Below, in pieces: positions 1 through 8,768 of a stretch of DNA of 64,000 nt. Under the pieces are notes generated by a model, which saw nothing but the letters and a program-made list of their open reading frames with translations, did no database searches and was not told the origin of the DNA. Position 1 is the stretch's first letter, and each line of letters begins with the position of its first letter. A program made the position numbers and the translations under genes. The stretch is from Balneolaceae bacterium UBA7797. GTDB lineage: Bacteria; Bacteroidota; Rhodothermia; Balneolales; Balneolaceae. The stretch spans positions 62,001-126,000 of the forward strand of contig DLCN01000006.1 of the NCBI GenBank assembly GCA_002480645.1, in the 5' to 3' direction.

Positions 1-1548
1 GAGTATCCCAACCAGCAACATCCCAAAACCAACGTGGGTGAGCGAGCCACCGATCACCTTTGGGTTTTTGATCGCGAGTTTAACCATCATCCATCCGTTA
101 CCGATTATTGCGAAATATCCGGAGAACAGGTAGATCATGTAATAGATGTCACGAACATTCATCCACATTATAGAACCTACGGTTAGTACGGAAGTAACCA
201 GTAAAGGCAGGGTGAGTGAGGATGAAAGCGATTCTGAATTTTGTTTCTTCCAGTATACAAACTGACCGATCACGGTGATCAGTGCCATCACAATGGCGAT
301 CGGCATACTCCAGTCGTTATAAAAACTGATCTCAGGGGGAGTCGGATTCTCATGGAAAAGCAATCCGATGATGGGAGAACTGGTCCCTAAAATGATCACC
401 ACCCCAAGAATAAAGAGTAACAGTGCTCCGGAGAAGGTCATAAATTCGCGATTCAATATACTTGGTTCCAGTGGCTTTGATGGAAGTTCTTTATATCTCC
501 AGGCAAAGAATCCAAGTCCAACACCGGTAATTATAACCATGAATAGTAACAGCTGATTGTAAAGTCCCAGATCTACAAAACTGTGCACGGAAGAATCGGA
601 CAGGATTCCTGAACGGGTCAGAAATGTCTCATAAACAATGGCCACATAAGCAAGTATGGCAAACAATAGCGACGACTTCTGCGCCACTGAACTCTTCCGC
701 TGTATCGCCATGGCATGAATACCGGCGGTTCCGATTAACCATGGAACCAGCGAAGCATTTTCCACAGGGTCCCATGCCCAGTAACCACCGAAGGATAATG
801 TCACATATGCCCAATACGCTCCCAGAAAGATCGCGATCAGTAAAGCGAGATTAGCCGCAAGGGTCCATGGTAATGCAGGAGCTACCCATTCATTGTATTT
901 CTGTTTCCAGAGTGCAGCCATCGCAAAGGCATAGGGAATGGTCATGCTTGCAAAACCAAGAAAAAGGATCGGTGGGTGGATCATCATCCACGGACTTTTC
1001 AACAGATCATTCAATCCGGAGCCGTCGGCAGGGACAAAATCGGGATTGGCTTGAATAAACGGTGCATTCGGCATCTCCTCAGCAATGGTGCGGAACGGCG
1101 AGGCACCAATACTGATACCGTCTAACTTCCAACCCAGCACCATCGTCAATAAAAAGAACTGTGTGAGTGCCAGAAAGAACATTACGGGAGCTTTGTAGGG
1201 CGCCCGGGTCCACTTCATCAATGAGAATCCGGCCAGCCAGGAGAACAGGATCCAAAGTAAAAAGCTTCCCTCCTGCCCTCCGTAAAAGGCAGAGATCAGG
1301 TATTTAAGATCCAGATCCAGACTCGTGTAGTTGAATACATAGTAATACTGAAACTGATGGGTGATCAGCAGATCCAGTAAAATTCCGGAGGCGACCAGTA
1401 TCAGCACTCCTTTAATGGCAAACAGCCAGTTTCCTACTTTAAGGTGGCGTTCACTGTCTTTCTGAGCTGCAACGAAATAGAACATCAGGCTGAGCGTGGT
1501 AATAAAGAACGACAGCGAGATGAGAATTTTTCCGATAAATCCGGGCAT
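1..1548 (-). CDS. ccmF: Cytochrome c-type biogenesis protein CcmF, C-terminus cut by window edge
   Basis: The frame is open from an ATG at 1548 to the left edge, so about 516 N-terminal residues are present. The translation begins MPGFIGKILISLSFFI and has many hydrophobic segments. It contains the CcsA/CcmF tryptophan-rich heme-handling motif (GGYWAWDPVENASLVPW) and a membrane HPP motif (MIHPPILFLGF). CcmF is the membrane heme lyase that joins heme delivered by CcmE to CxxCH motifs of apocytochromes in the periplasm. The gene is the most downstream member seen of a minus-strand run ccmC, ccmD-like, ccmE, ccmF, and starts 5 bases after the ccmE stop. A full CcmF is usually about 650 residues or longer, so the end lies outside the window. 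The call is secure; only the extent is unknown. Confidence 0.93.
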   Translation of the reverse strand, partial: MPGFIGKILISLSFFITTLSLMFYFVAAQKDSERHLKVGNWLFAIKGVLILVASGILLDLLITHQFQYYYVFNYTSLDLDLKYLISAFYGGQEGSFLLWILFSWLAGFSLMKWTRAPYKAPVMFFLALTQFFLLTMVLGWKLDGISIGASPFRTIAEEMPNAPFIQANPDFVPADGSGLNDLLKSPWMMIHPPILFLGFASMTIPYAFAMAALWKQKYNEWVAPALPWTLAANLALLIAIFLGAYWAYVTLSFGGYWAWDPVENASLVPWLIGTAGIHAMAIQRKSSVAQKSSLLFAILAYVAIVYETFLTRSGILSDSSVHSFVDLGLYNQLLLFMVIITGVGLGFFAWRYKELPSKPLEPSILNREFMTFSGALLLFILGVVIILGTSSPIIGLLFHENPTPPEISFYNDWSMPIAIVMALITVIGQFVYWKKQNSESLSSSLTLPLLVTSVLTVGSIMWMNVRDIYYMIYLFSGYFAIIGNGWMMVKLAIKNPKVIGGSLTHVGFGMLLVGIL

Positions 1549-1553
1549 AGTAC

Positions 1554-1958
1554 TTAGAGGCTCTGTGTAGATGAGGTGGCGGTATATTCGTCCGGATTGG
1601 TGGCATTATACTTCGACGGACACTTCATCAGCATTTCGTCGGCATAAAAAACATCATCACGGAGTTCACCAATAACCACCAGACGATCCGCTTGTTCAAA
1701 ATTATTAGGCTTCGGCCGGGGATAGATCACCTTTCGGGTATTACCGGCTTCGTCTTTCATAAAGAAGGTAAACTGCATGCTTTCTTTTGAGAAGCCGTAA
1801 TCCTGCGTGTTATCCCAGGTACCGGGCACATGGGCCGTCTTCATATTTTCTGCCGTCTCAAAATCTGTATAAGTGCTGATGCTTTCACCGAAGTTATACA
1901 TCAACAGTGAGGTAAATCCAACGATGGCTACAATTCCCAGAATTAACTTTGGCTTCAT
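1554..1958 (-). CDS. ccmE: Cytochrome c maturation heme chaperone CcmE, Cys-type (CxxxY)
   Basis: This 134-residue protein has one N-terminal membrane anchor (about residues 4-21) followed by a small beta-barrel domain, the CcmE layout. The C-terminal heme-attachment region reads MLMKCPSKYNAT, with Cys113 and Tyr117. Classical CcmE has His at this position (HxxxY) and binds heme covalently through it; a CxxxY variant is known from some sulfate reducers and archaea. CcmE takes heme exported with the help of CcmC and passes it to CcmF, and both genes flank it here. The start codon lies next to the stop of the upstream CcmD-like gene. The family call is firm from the motif and context; cysteine ligation of heme is inferred from the known variant class. 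Confidence 0.88.
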   Translation of the reverse strand: MKPKLILGIVAIVGFTSLLMYNFGESISTYTDFETAENMKTAHVPGTWDNTQDYGFSKESMQFTFFMKDEAGNTRKVIYPRPKPNNFEQADRLVVIGELRDDVFYADEMLMKCPSKYNATNPDEYTATSSTQSL

Positions 1959-1959
1959 A

Positions 1960-2196
1960 TCAGTCGTTTTTGATCTTTTCTTCTAGTGTTGTGATTTTTT
2001 TGTCTACCCTGAACAGGAAGAACAGGAGTACCGCCCAAATGATGAGGGTAACCCCGAGTACTACAAAAATCAGATTGTTTGAATACATAAAAGCAATAAA
2101 TGCATTGGTTTGATCCATCATCTCGGGTCCGGCCCATTTCTGAGAATAAACCTGAGTAAGCGTGTCAACGACGGCGAGTGAATCTTCTTGCATCAA
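1960..2196 (-). CDS. Small CcmD-like membrane protein
   Basis: This 78-residue protein has one transmembrane helix at about residues 43-61 (NLIFVVLGVTLIIWAVLLFFLF), followed by a charged coiled segment (RVDKKITTLEEKIKND). A single helix with a basic/acidic coil after it is the usual form of CcmD-family proteins, which help release holo-CcmE from the heme export complex. It sits between ccmC and ccmE, where ccmD is expected. The N-terminal stretch of about 40 residues before the helix is longer than in proteobacterial CcmD. Identification rests on position and topology more than on sequence, so no symbol is given. An ATG directly downstream of the first (residue 2) could also be the start. Confidence 0.7.
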   Translation of the reverse strand: MMQEDSLAVVDTLTQVYSQKWAGPEMMDQTNAFIAFMYSNNLIFVVLGVTLIIWAVLLFFLFRVDKKITTLEEKIKND

Positions 2197-2216
2197 ATTA
2201 GATTAATAGCTTGAAA

Positions 2217-2873
2217 TTACAAATTATCGAGTCTCGTTTTTACCTTTTTATACCTGTAGGTGATGTTGAAAACCCAGAATGCCAACGCAATAAATCCAAG
2301 CATGGCCGGGTACAGGATGTATCGGAGTTCAGGAGCTGTAATTTCACTGAACGCGGGATTACCATCAGCGCCGGGATGCAAACTGGTTAACTGCCGGGGT
2401 ACTACATATAGTAAGAACGGAATAGTGGTGATTGCAAAGATGTTATAAACAGCTGAGATCTTCGCTCTTTTATCCTCATCATCGAACGCGGAACGCAGTA
2501 CGAAGTAGGCTACGTAGATCATCATTGATAAGGCCGCCAGATTCATTTTCGGTTCGGCAAAGGTCCACCACGAACCCCAGGTAAATCTAGCCCACAACGA
2601 TCCGGTCAGGAGTCCGCAAATACCGAATACCATCCCTACCCTGGCTGCTGCTTCCGCTTTTATGTCGAGTTCAATGTCGGGTGAGTTCAGATATCGGATA
2701 CTAAATACCAGACTGGTGGTGAACATGGAGAACATGGCCATCCACATAGGCACATGAAAGAACAGATTTCGGGCGGATTGCTCAAGAATGGGGATCTCGG
2801 GGATCTGGATTAAAAAACCTCCAATTATAACAAGCGTCATCCAGAGCGCGATCACATATTTCCAGAATTTCAA
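2217..2873 (-). CDS. ccmC: Heme exporter protein CcmC
   Basis: This 218-residue protein has six predicted membrane segments and the CcmC/CcsA heme-handling region WGSWWTFAEPKM (about residues 99-110). It also has a periplasmic-side histidine in FFHVPMW (His40) and another in a SLHPGA loop, the expected axial heme ligands. In Proteobacteria the motif is usually WGxWWxWD; here it ends FAEPK, a departure from that pattern. CcmC presents heme to CcmE at the outer face of the inner membrane. It is the first gene of the visible ccm run. The ABC subunits CcmA and CcmB and the thioredoxin CcmG are not in the window. An AT-rich spacer separates it from the divergent hydrolase gene. Confidence 0.92.
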   Translation of the reverse strand: MKFWKYVIALWMTLVIIGGFLIQIPEIPILEQSARNLFFHVPMWMAMFSMFTTSLVFSIRYLNSPDIELDIKAEAAARVGMVFGICGLLTGSLWARFTWGSWWTFAEPKMNLAALSMMIYVAYFVLRSAFDDEDKRAKISAVYNIFAITTIPFLLYVVPRQLTSLHPGADGNPAFSEITAPELRYILYPAMLGFIALAFWVFNITYRYKKVKTRLDNL

Positions 2874-3112
2874 GACTGTGATTCTTTATTGAAAAATTGA
2901 GTTCAAATATAGGAATAATGTCTCAATTATTTAAATAATTCGATGCTATCGGTGTGATCGAACCACAGATCAGCCGGTAGTTTACTCAATTTATTTTATT
3001 AATTATTTTTCTACAGCCGTCATTTTATATAAATTACTGAAAAGAGTTACCTATCCGCTTTAATAACTCTTTTTTATTTTTATAAAAATATTGGAGTAAT
3101 TCGGAACTTGTC
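2874..3112. other. Divergent AT-rich intergenic region between ccmC and the glycoside hydrolase gene
   Basis: No coding frame is evident. The region must hold the promoter of the minus-strand ccm genes and of the plus-strand hydrolase. It is strongly AT-rich. Its right end holds the terminator-like hairpin listed separately. No confident -33/-7 pair of the Bacteroidota type was recognised. Confidence 0.5.
3041..3077 (+). terminator. Terminator-like hairpin in the leader of the hydrolase gene
   Basis: AAAGAGTTA (3041-3049) pairs perfectly with TAACTCTTT (3064-3072) across a 14-base loop and runs into a T-tract. It points along the plus strand and ends about 35 bases before the ATG at 3113. 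No plus-strand gene lies upstream in the window, so it may be an attenuator or a barrier to transcription into this gene. Confidence 0.55.
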
Positions 3113-6100
3113 ATGAAAAAAACACCTCTAATTTTACTTTTTGGTCTTTTGATCGTTTTCACTGTCCCACTTTCGGCCCAGATCACGGGTTTTCATGATG
3201 ACTTTGAGGACGGTTCGCCCGATACCTTGTGGAATGGTACCACCAAAACCTTATGGTGGACCAATGCGGAAGGAACCTACGGACTGGATGAGTCAAACGG
3301 GGTGTTGAATGTGGATTACAATAGAAGTTCTTCGAGCACCGAAAATGATTTTATCCGGTTTACCTCTCCGGAAAACCTGGATGTTTCAGAAAATCCAACC
3401 ATCCGGCTAAAGATCAGATCCAGTGTATATACCACGATCACACTTCGGGCTGTTTTTGGATTTCTTGGAGGGATAAATCAGGATTTCACTCTGAATGTTT
3501 CGGGTAATAACACCTGGGAAGATTATCTGGTTGAGTTCGATTCAGGGCTGATACAAAACGAACAGTTGAATTATCTGTATTTCTATTTTGATAAAAACTC
3601 CGGCACAAACCGTTTTGGTGATGTCCTGTTTGATGATCTGAGAATAGCGGGTTTCAGACTGACCATCGATCAATTCAATGCAGAAACTAAAAACGGGAAT
3701 GAAGCTGAATTGACCTGGACAGTGAATGACATGGCCGGAACTTCAGGTTTTGAAGTGCATCGCGGTAATGAATCTGATTTTGAACCGTCTGATGAGACGC
3801 TGGTGACCGAATCAGAGGCTACTACATTCACTCAATCCGATCTCGCAGTTTATTCAACCTATTTTTACCGGATTATTCCGGTAGATACCTCCGGTATCAG
3901 ATATCTCCCTTCCGAGTCTAGGATGATCCAAACCTTTGATGAAACGGTTCAACCTGTACTAAACATTTCACAATCAACACAAGGCGATATCGGGTTATTC
4001 GAGGCATTTGAACTGGAATTGGACCTCGAACATGTATCCATATACAATCCTTACGACCCGGATGATCTGGATCTCTATGCCCGTTTTTTTTCACCAACCG
4101 GAGACACGCTTCGCATTAACGGTTTTTATGATGAATATCAGACCGATGGTATCTGGAGGATCTATTTTGCACCCATGGAAACCGGCTCCTGGTCCTATCA
4201 GATCTTTATGCATAATATTGCCGGATCAGATTCGACTACCATGCAGACATTCGACGCGGTGGAATCTCCTCATCACGGACCACTACGTGTTTCCACTGAG
4301 AACCCGGATTATCTGATTCACGCTGATGGAACCCCCTTCTACGGATTGGCGGTGTATTATCCATGGAATGTAGTGGAAAATGATCTTGAAGTGCTCAGAT
4401 CGTATGATCTGAATATGATCGGTTATTGGAACGGCACCTATGATGGTTATGGAAATGGAGGAGGCCGGTATTTATTTGAATCTATCGATTCCGGGCTTGG
4501 CCGATACGATCAGCGTAAAATGGGTCGGTTGGAACAAATTCTGGGCTGGCTCGAAGATCGCAATATGATGCTGATGTATTCGATCTGGGCACATCCATTT
4601 CTGCGTGACGGTGAACCCGGCTGGGATCCCATTCACTTCGAAATCTACAATCCTTACAAAGAGATAGTTAATGCCACTGAATTTTATTCCGATAGTCTGG
4701 CCTGGGAATATCAGCTGAAACAATACCGGTATCTGATCGCACGCTTTGCCCACCATCGTGCTTTGGGTATCTGGGAGATCATCAATGAAATGCACGGTAC
4801 TACCGGCTTTATCAAAGATCAGAATGGTGCCCTGGAATGGATCGATAAAATGGATGCCTATCTGAAAGAACATGATCCTTATAAACGCCCGACCACGGCT
4901 TCTTTTGGCAGTGTTTCGATCTTCAAAGAAAAAGACATACCGGTGGATATTGCCAATCGCCATTATTACGAAACTCAGACCTACTACTACCCTCAACCCT
5001 ATGAAGATGCTTACCATAACAACATTTTTAATCTGGTAAATACGTATCAGGGATTGAAGGAATCCGGTAAACGGCCTGCCATGTTCGGTGAGGCGGGTCA
5101 TACGGCTATGTATTTCCCCACCGGTTCGGAAGGATATAACACGGAGTTCCATAATGCACTTTGGTCAGGTTTAGCAACCGGAATGGCCTCCACTCCTTTC
5201 TGGTGGGACTATACCACCAAATCCATCTTTACCGATGAGGTAATGAATACCTATGTTCATCTGGGTTCTTTTGTCGAAGATCTGGATCTGTCTGTCACCG
5301 ATTTCGCAGCCTATTCTATCGAGCGTGACGATGCTTATCTCTATTCAATGCAAAACGATACGTCTGCTTTTGGCTGGGCCTGGAAGGTAGATTCTTTGGA
5401 TATATCAGAAACAGAATTTTCGGTAACTGACCTTGAAACTGGATCATTCGAGATCAACTGGTATGAAACATGGTCCGGGGAGTACATCAAAAAAGATACA
5501 AGTACTTCTGTTACTTCTTTGATGAATATCGTAACTCCGACACTATCCGGTGCGAAAAGGGATATCGCATTTAAGATCAAATCTATATCAAATGGGACCG
5601 ATGCTTATGGCTTGAATCTGATCGTGCCCGATGATATTAAAGTAACTGAGGACCAAACCACATATCCGGTCACCGTTTTCATTACAGACGAAAGTGGCAG
5701 GCTGGTTGAACAATCAGTCACCGTTTCTTTTACCCTTAGCGGTAATGGGGAAATATCACAATCAGAGGTTGTTACCACCAATGGTGTTGCTACCATCCAA
5801 TATACACCTCATCCGGAGGGCGGAACTTTGTTTTCCATTTCTGCGATGAGTGAAGGATTAGTACCCGCTGTGGTAAATAACCAAATGATCACCGCTAACA
5901 GGAATGAAGATGAAAACATGATTCCATCGGGTTTTAAACTGGAACAAAATTACCCGAATCCGTTTAATCCGTCCACCAGCATTAACTATCACCTGGCTAA
6001 AAGCAGTATGGTGAAACTTTCTATATACAGTATCACCGGACAACTGATCGAAACCTTGATAAATGAGGTCAAACCCGCAGGTATTCACAGTATAAATTTC

Positions 6101-6190
6101 GATGCTATGGGGTTAGCAAGCGGCTTATATCTTTACCGGCTTGAAGCCGGTTCTTTCATTCAAACCAGGAAAATGGCCCTGATCAAATGA
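3113..6190 (+). CDS. Secreted DUF5060/TIM-barrel glycoside hydrolase with T9SS sorting domain
   Basis: This is a 1025-residue exported protein. Residues 1-23 are a signal peptide ending LSAQ. Residues 25-180 look like a beta-sandwich carbohydrate-binding module, 185-270 like an FnIII-type domain, and about 280-375 match the DUF5060 domain that precedes cellulase-type barrels. The barrel spans about 395-780. It carries WEIINEM with Asn558-Glu559 (likely acid/base, clan GH-A pattern) and FGEAGH with Glu660 (likely nucleophile). An invasin-like Ig domain follows at about 830-925. The last 85 residues are a T9SS type A sorting domain (NYPNPFNPST near 945, ending RKMALIK). It is probably surface-attached or secreted and acts on a polysaccharide; the substrate is not evident. 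It converges on the MFS gene with a 7-base gap. Confidence 0.85.
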   Translation: MKKTPLILLFGLLIVFTVPLSAQITGFHDDFEDGSPDTLWNGTTKTLWWTNAEGTYGLDESNGVLNVDYNRSSSSTENDFIRFTSPENLDVSENPTIRLKIRSSVYTTITLRAVFGFLGGINQDFTLNVSGNNTWEDYLVEFDSGLIQNEQLNYLYFYFDKNSGTNRFGDVLFDDLRIAGFRLTIDQFNAETKNGNEAELTWTVNDMAGTSGFEVHRGNESDFEPSDETLVTESEATTFTQSDLAVYSTYFYRIIPVDTSGIRYLPSESRMIQTFDETVQPVLNISQSTQGDIGLFEAFELELDLEHVSIYNPYDPDDLDLYARFFSPTGDTLRINGFYDEYQTDGIWRIYFAPMETGSWSYQIFMHNIAGSDSTTMQTFDAVESPHHGPLRVSTENPDYLIHADGTPFYGLAVYYPWNVVENDLEVLRSYDLNMIGYWNGTYDGYGNGGGRYLFESIDSGLGRYDQRKMGRLEQILGWLEDRNMMLMYSIWAHPFLRDGEPGWDPIHFEIYNPYKEIVNATEFYSDSLAWEYQLKQYRYLIARFAHHRALGIWEIINEMHGTTGFIKDQNGALEWIDKMDAYLKEHDPYKRPTTASFGSVSIFKEKDIPVDIANRHYYETQTYYYPQPYEDAYHNNIFNLVNTYQGLKESGKRPAMFGEAGHTAMYFPTGSEGYNTEFHNALWSGLATGMASTPFWWDYTTKSIFTDEVMNTYVHLGSFVEDLDLSVTDFAAYSIERDDAYLYSMQNDTSAFGWAWKVDSLDISETEFSVTDLETGSFEINWYETWSGEYIKKDTSTSVTSLMNIVTPTLSGAKRDIAFKIKSISNGTDAYGLNLIVPDDIKVTEDQTTYPVTVFITDESGRLVEQSVTVSFTLSGNGEISQSEVVTTNGVATIQYTPHPEGGTLFSISAMSEGLVPAVVNNQMITANRNEDENMIPSGFKLEQNYPNPFNPSTSINYHLAKSSMVKLSIYSITGQLIETLINEVKPAGIHSINFDAMGLASGLYLYRLEAGSFIQTRKMALIK

Positions 6191-6197
6191 ACCGGTC

Positions 6198-7469
6198 TTA
6201 TTCTGTCAATGTTAACTGATAGATCTTTTCCTTTCGGGTGATCGTCAATGTCCAGATCAGTCCGGCCAGCCCCATCAGTGCTCCGTATATGAGAATAAGC
6301 TGTTTAACTGTGACCAGTTCGAATTCAAGAATGAGAGAAGCAACGATGACTGATAATGAATTTGCAAGCGTGAACAGCAGCCATTCGGTACTGAATATCC
6401 TTCCGCGAAAAGTATCTTTGGTCCTCTTTTGAAGTAATACCGTACTTGAAACCCAATTCGCTCCCGATGCTGCATGGGCAAATAACACAAACAGGATCAT
6501 CAGCCAGATCGTATTGGTCCACCCTACCACCATATACATAGCTCCTGCTATCCCGATACTCAATCCCATCAGCATTACCCAATCCCGTTCATCTTTAAAT
6601 ACTCTTCGCCCGATGATCGGACCGATTCCCGTACCTATTCCTCTGGCTGCGTATAATAATCCCAATCCGATACTTCCCATCATAAGTATGTCTTCACTCA
6701 CTATAATGAGCAGATACACTAGTCCGCCTAAAAAAGAACTGGCCACGCCTTTGGCAATTCCGGGACGTAAAATATGCCGGTTTCCCGTCAGGTAGTTCAA
6801 TCCTTCTTTTATTCCTGTGAGCGGATTCCTGGTATTGGCTTTTTCTTCCTCACTCATTGTCTGCTGAGGGATCACAGCTCTGTAGATGAATAGGGCGGAA
6901 ATCAGATAGCTGAACGCATCTAGCACAAAGACGGTATCCGTTCCCAGCCATTCTGTAGCAAAACCTCCAATAGCCATCCCGCTGGTAAAGATGATACTCC
7001 AGGTTGCCGTGGACAGCACATTTGCATTCACCAGCTCACTTTCTGAGGTTACATTAGGTATTGAAGAGGTCTTTGCCGGTTCAAATACCGCAGAAAGCAT
7101 CATTTGAACCGCTGTGAGTGCATAGGCTAACCACAATAGTTCGGCACTTCTTACCAGCAGGAGTCCGGCAATGGAAAGGGCTCTTGCCACATCACAAAAG
7201 ATCATCAGCCGACGCCGGTTGAACCTATCCGTGATATATCCTGCCAATGGAGAAAAAGAAGCCAGACTTAGCATCTTCACCACTATGATCAACCCGATCA
7301 GAAATTCAGAATCTGAGTACCGCGCAATTACAGCGTACAAGGCGAGCATACCAAACCAATCTCCGAAATTGGAAACGGATTGTGCCAGCCAGAGTCTCCG
7401 GTAGTTTGCATTATCGCGGAGCAGTGTAAGATATGGTGAAAGACTCTTCACAGTGTTTACTTTCAACAT
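6198..7469 (-). CDS. MFS exporter of the MFS_3 (EntS-like) type
   Basis: This 423-residue protein has about 12 membrane helices. The N-terminal half shows the MFS signature loop GYITDRFNRRRLM between helices 2 and 3 (about residues 77-89). The N-terminus NYRRLWLAQSVSNFGDW is typical of MFS_3 proteins such as the enterobactin exporter EntS and macrolide exporters. These are proton-coupled exporters in the inner membrane; the substrate cannot be read from the sequence. It is alone on its transcript or last after the dut group, with a 63-base gap to dut upstream on the same strand. The charged middle loop SEEEKANTRNPLTG separates the two halves. The family call is firm; the substrate is unknown. 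Confidence 0.85.
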   Translation of the reverse strand: MLKVNTVKSLSPYLTLLRDNANYRRLWLAQSVSNFGDWFGMLALYAVIARYSDSEFLIGLIIVVKMLSLASFSPLAGYITDRFNRRRLMIFCDVARALSIAGLLLVRSAELLWLAYALTAVQMMLSAVFEPAKTSSIPNVTSESELVNANVLSTATWSIIFTSGMAIGGFATEWLGTDTVFVLDAFSYLISALFIYRAVIPQQTMSEEEKANTRNPLTGIKEGLNYLTGNRHILRPGIAKGVASSFLGGLVYLLIIVSEDILMMGSIGLGLLYAARGIGTGIGPIIGRRVFKDERDWVMLMGLSIGIAGAMYMVVGWTNTIWLMILFVLFAHAASGANWVSSTVLLQKRTKDTFRGRIFSTEWLLFTLANSLSVIVASLILEFELVTVKQLILIYGALMGLAGLIWTLTITRKEKIYQLTLTE

Positions 7470-7532
7470 TCAATAGTGATCAAGGAATCGCTAATATTCA
7501 ACAAACCCGTGTTCCTGTTTACTGAATATTGA

Positions 7533-7979
7533 TCATTGCACTCCGGTGCTTCCGAAGCCTCCCTCCCCTCGTTCAGTATCGTCTAATTCATCCATTTCTG
7601 AAATTTCGAATTGGGTGACAGGAGCGATCACCATCTGGGCAATACGATCTCCGTGATTTACGGTAAATGTTTCCTGACCATGGTTAATGGCGATCACTTT
7701 AACTTCACCCCGATAATCTGCATCGATGGTTCCCGGACTATTCAGCATGGTGATCCCGTTTCTGATCGCCAGTCCGCTCCGTGGTCGTATTTGAGCTTCG
7801 TACCCCACAGGGATGGCCATTTTTAATCCGGTTGGTATCAGGGTGCGTTCACCGGGTTTCAGGCTTAACGGTTCTTCCAGAGCTGCGCGAATATCCATTC
7901 CAGCCGCCGATGTACTTTCATAGGATGGGAGTGGCAGGTCAGCCGCATGAGGCAATTTTAAAAACTGAATGGTGCTCAT
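7533..7979 (-). CDS. dut: Deoxyuridine 5'-triphosphate nucleotidohydrolase (dUTPase)
   Basis: This 148-residue protein carries all five trimeric dUTPase motifs in order: AGMDI, PRSGLA, GTIDADYRGE, RIAQMV and RGEGGFGSTG at the C-terminus. The enzyme hydrolyses dUTP to dUMP and pyrophosphate in the cytosol. This keeps uracil out of DNA and supplies dUMP for thymidylate synthesis. Length and motif order match the family exactly, and the start ATG gives a normal N-terminus. Its start overlaps the stop of the upstream DUF3108 gene by 4 bases, so the two are translationally coupled. Nothing is unusual. Confidence 0.97.
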   Translation of the reverse strand: MSTIQFLKLPHAADLPLPSYESTSAAGMDIRAALEEPLSLKPGERTLIPTGLKMAIPVGYEAQIRPRSGLAIRNGITMLNSPGTIDADYRGEVKVIAINHGQETFTVNHGDRIAQMVIAPVTQFEISEMDELDDTERGEGGFGSTGVQ

Positions 7980-8758
7980 AATTCTTCTTTCTTGTACTCG
8001 ATCAGTCGGATGATCGCGTTTCCTAAAAATACTTTTACTCTGGCTTCGAGTGGTACTCGCAGGTCGTCATCCAGAAACCATGCCCGGAAATCGCCGCTAA
8101 ATCCGAACGGACCTTCGATATCTTCAGTCGTTCCGGTTGAGAGATATGCATTAACCGGTTCATCGAACGCAGCATAGTCCCGTTTCTCCAGTTTGGGAGG
8201 GTTTTTCATGTTCACAAATCCTCCTTTTTTTGTAACAAAAACGGGTAATCTGGAATTTACATCGGTACCCGCATACAGCCTGGAAAAAAGAAAGATGACA
8301 TGACCCGCAGTGGCGGGTTCAACCAGATCCAGAGTATCGCGGGTATTATCTTCTTCTTTATAATACACCTTACCGGCTTCCCGGTCGAAGGTATAGACGA
8401 TCTCCTCCAGCAATCCCTCGTCCATATTATCCTTCCAGTATTTGGTTGTTACCGGATATCCGTTCTCATCTTCGTAAAAGAAACTGTGGAAATGATCTTC
8501 TTCGGTTCCAACAAACGGGATCTTGGGATTTGAAGTGATTTTTGTGAACAGGTGTTTATGCATTTTACCATTGTATAGCGTATCCGGCAGTAACATTACA
8601 TCGACCCATCCGAGCTTAAAGAAGCCGTATTTTACTTCGTAGCGGAAGGTTTCTTTTACGGTGAACAGGGAATCCAGCGCTTTAGGTGGTCCCTCCTGAG
8701 CTTTAAGCCCTGCAGCCATCAGCACGCAAAGTATTCCTGTAAATAAGATCTTTTTCAT
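7976..8758 (-). CDS. DUF3108 family exported protein
   Basis: This 260-residue protein has a Sec signal peptide at its N-terminus (MKKILFTGILCVLMAAGLKAQ). The mature part has the features of DUF3108 proteins: an early FRYEVKYGFFKLGWV strand, a tyrosine/aspartate-rich central sheet with VYTFDREAGKV, and a C-terminal region ending in a charged helix. Such proteins are common in Bacteroidota and are thought to be periplasmic or outer-membrane beta-sheet proteins of unknown function. It overlaps dut by 4 bases and starts 10 bases after the ArsC-like gene ends, suggesting an operon of three. The family call is made from pattern recognition; the function is unknown. Confidence 0.72.
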   Translation of the reverse strand: MKKILFTGILCVLMAAGLKAQEGPPKALDSLFTVKETFRYEVKYGFFKLGWVDVMLLPDTLYNGKMHKHLFTKITSNPKIPFVGTEEDHFHSFFYEDENGYPVTTKYWKDNMDEGLLEEIVYTFDREAGKVYYKEEDNTRDTLDLVEPATAGHVIFLFSRLYAGTDVNSRLPVFVTKKGGFVNMKNPPKLEKRDYAAFDEPVNAYLSTGTTEDIEGPFGFSGDFRAWFLDDDLRVPLEARVKVFLGNAIIRLIEYKKEEL

Positions 8759-8768
8759 TGATAGAGGG

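Noticed and set aside
4472..5152. Antisense frame of 226 codons in the hydrolase gene
   Set aside because: It is a shadow of the hydrolase frame with no domain pattern.
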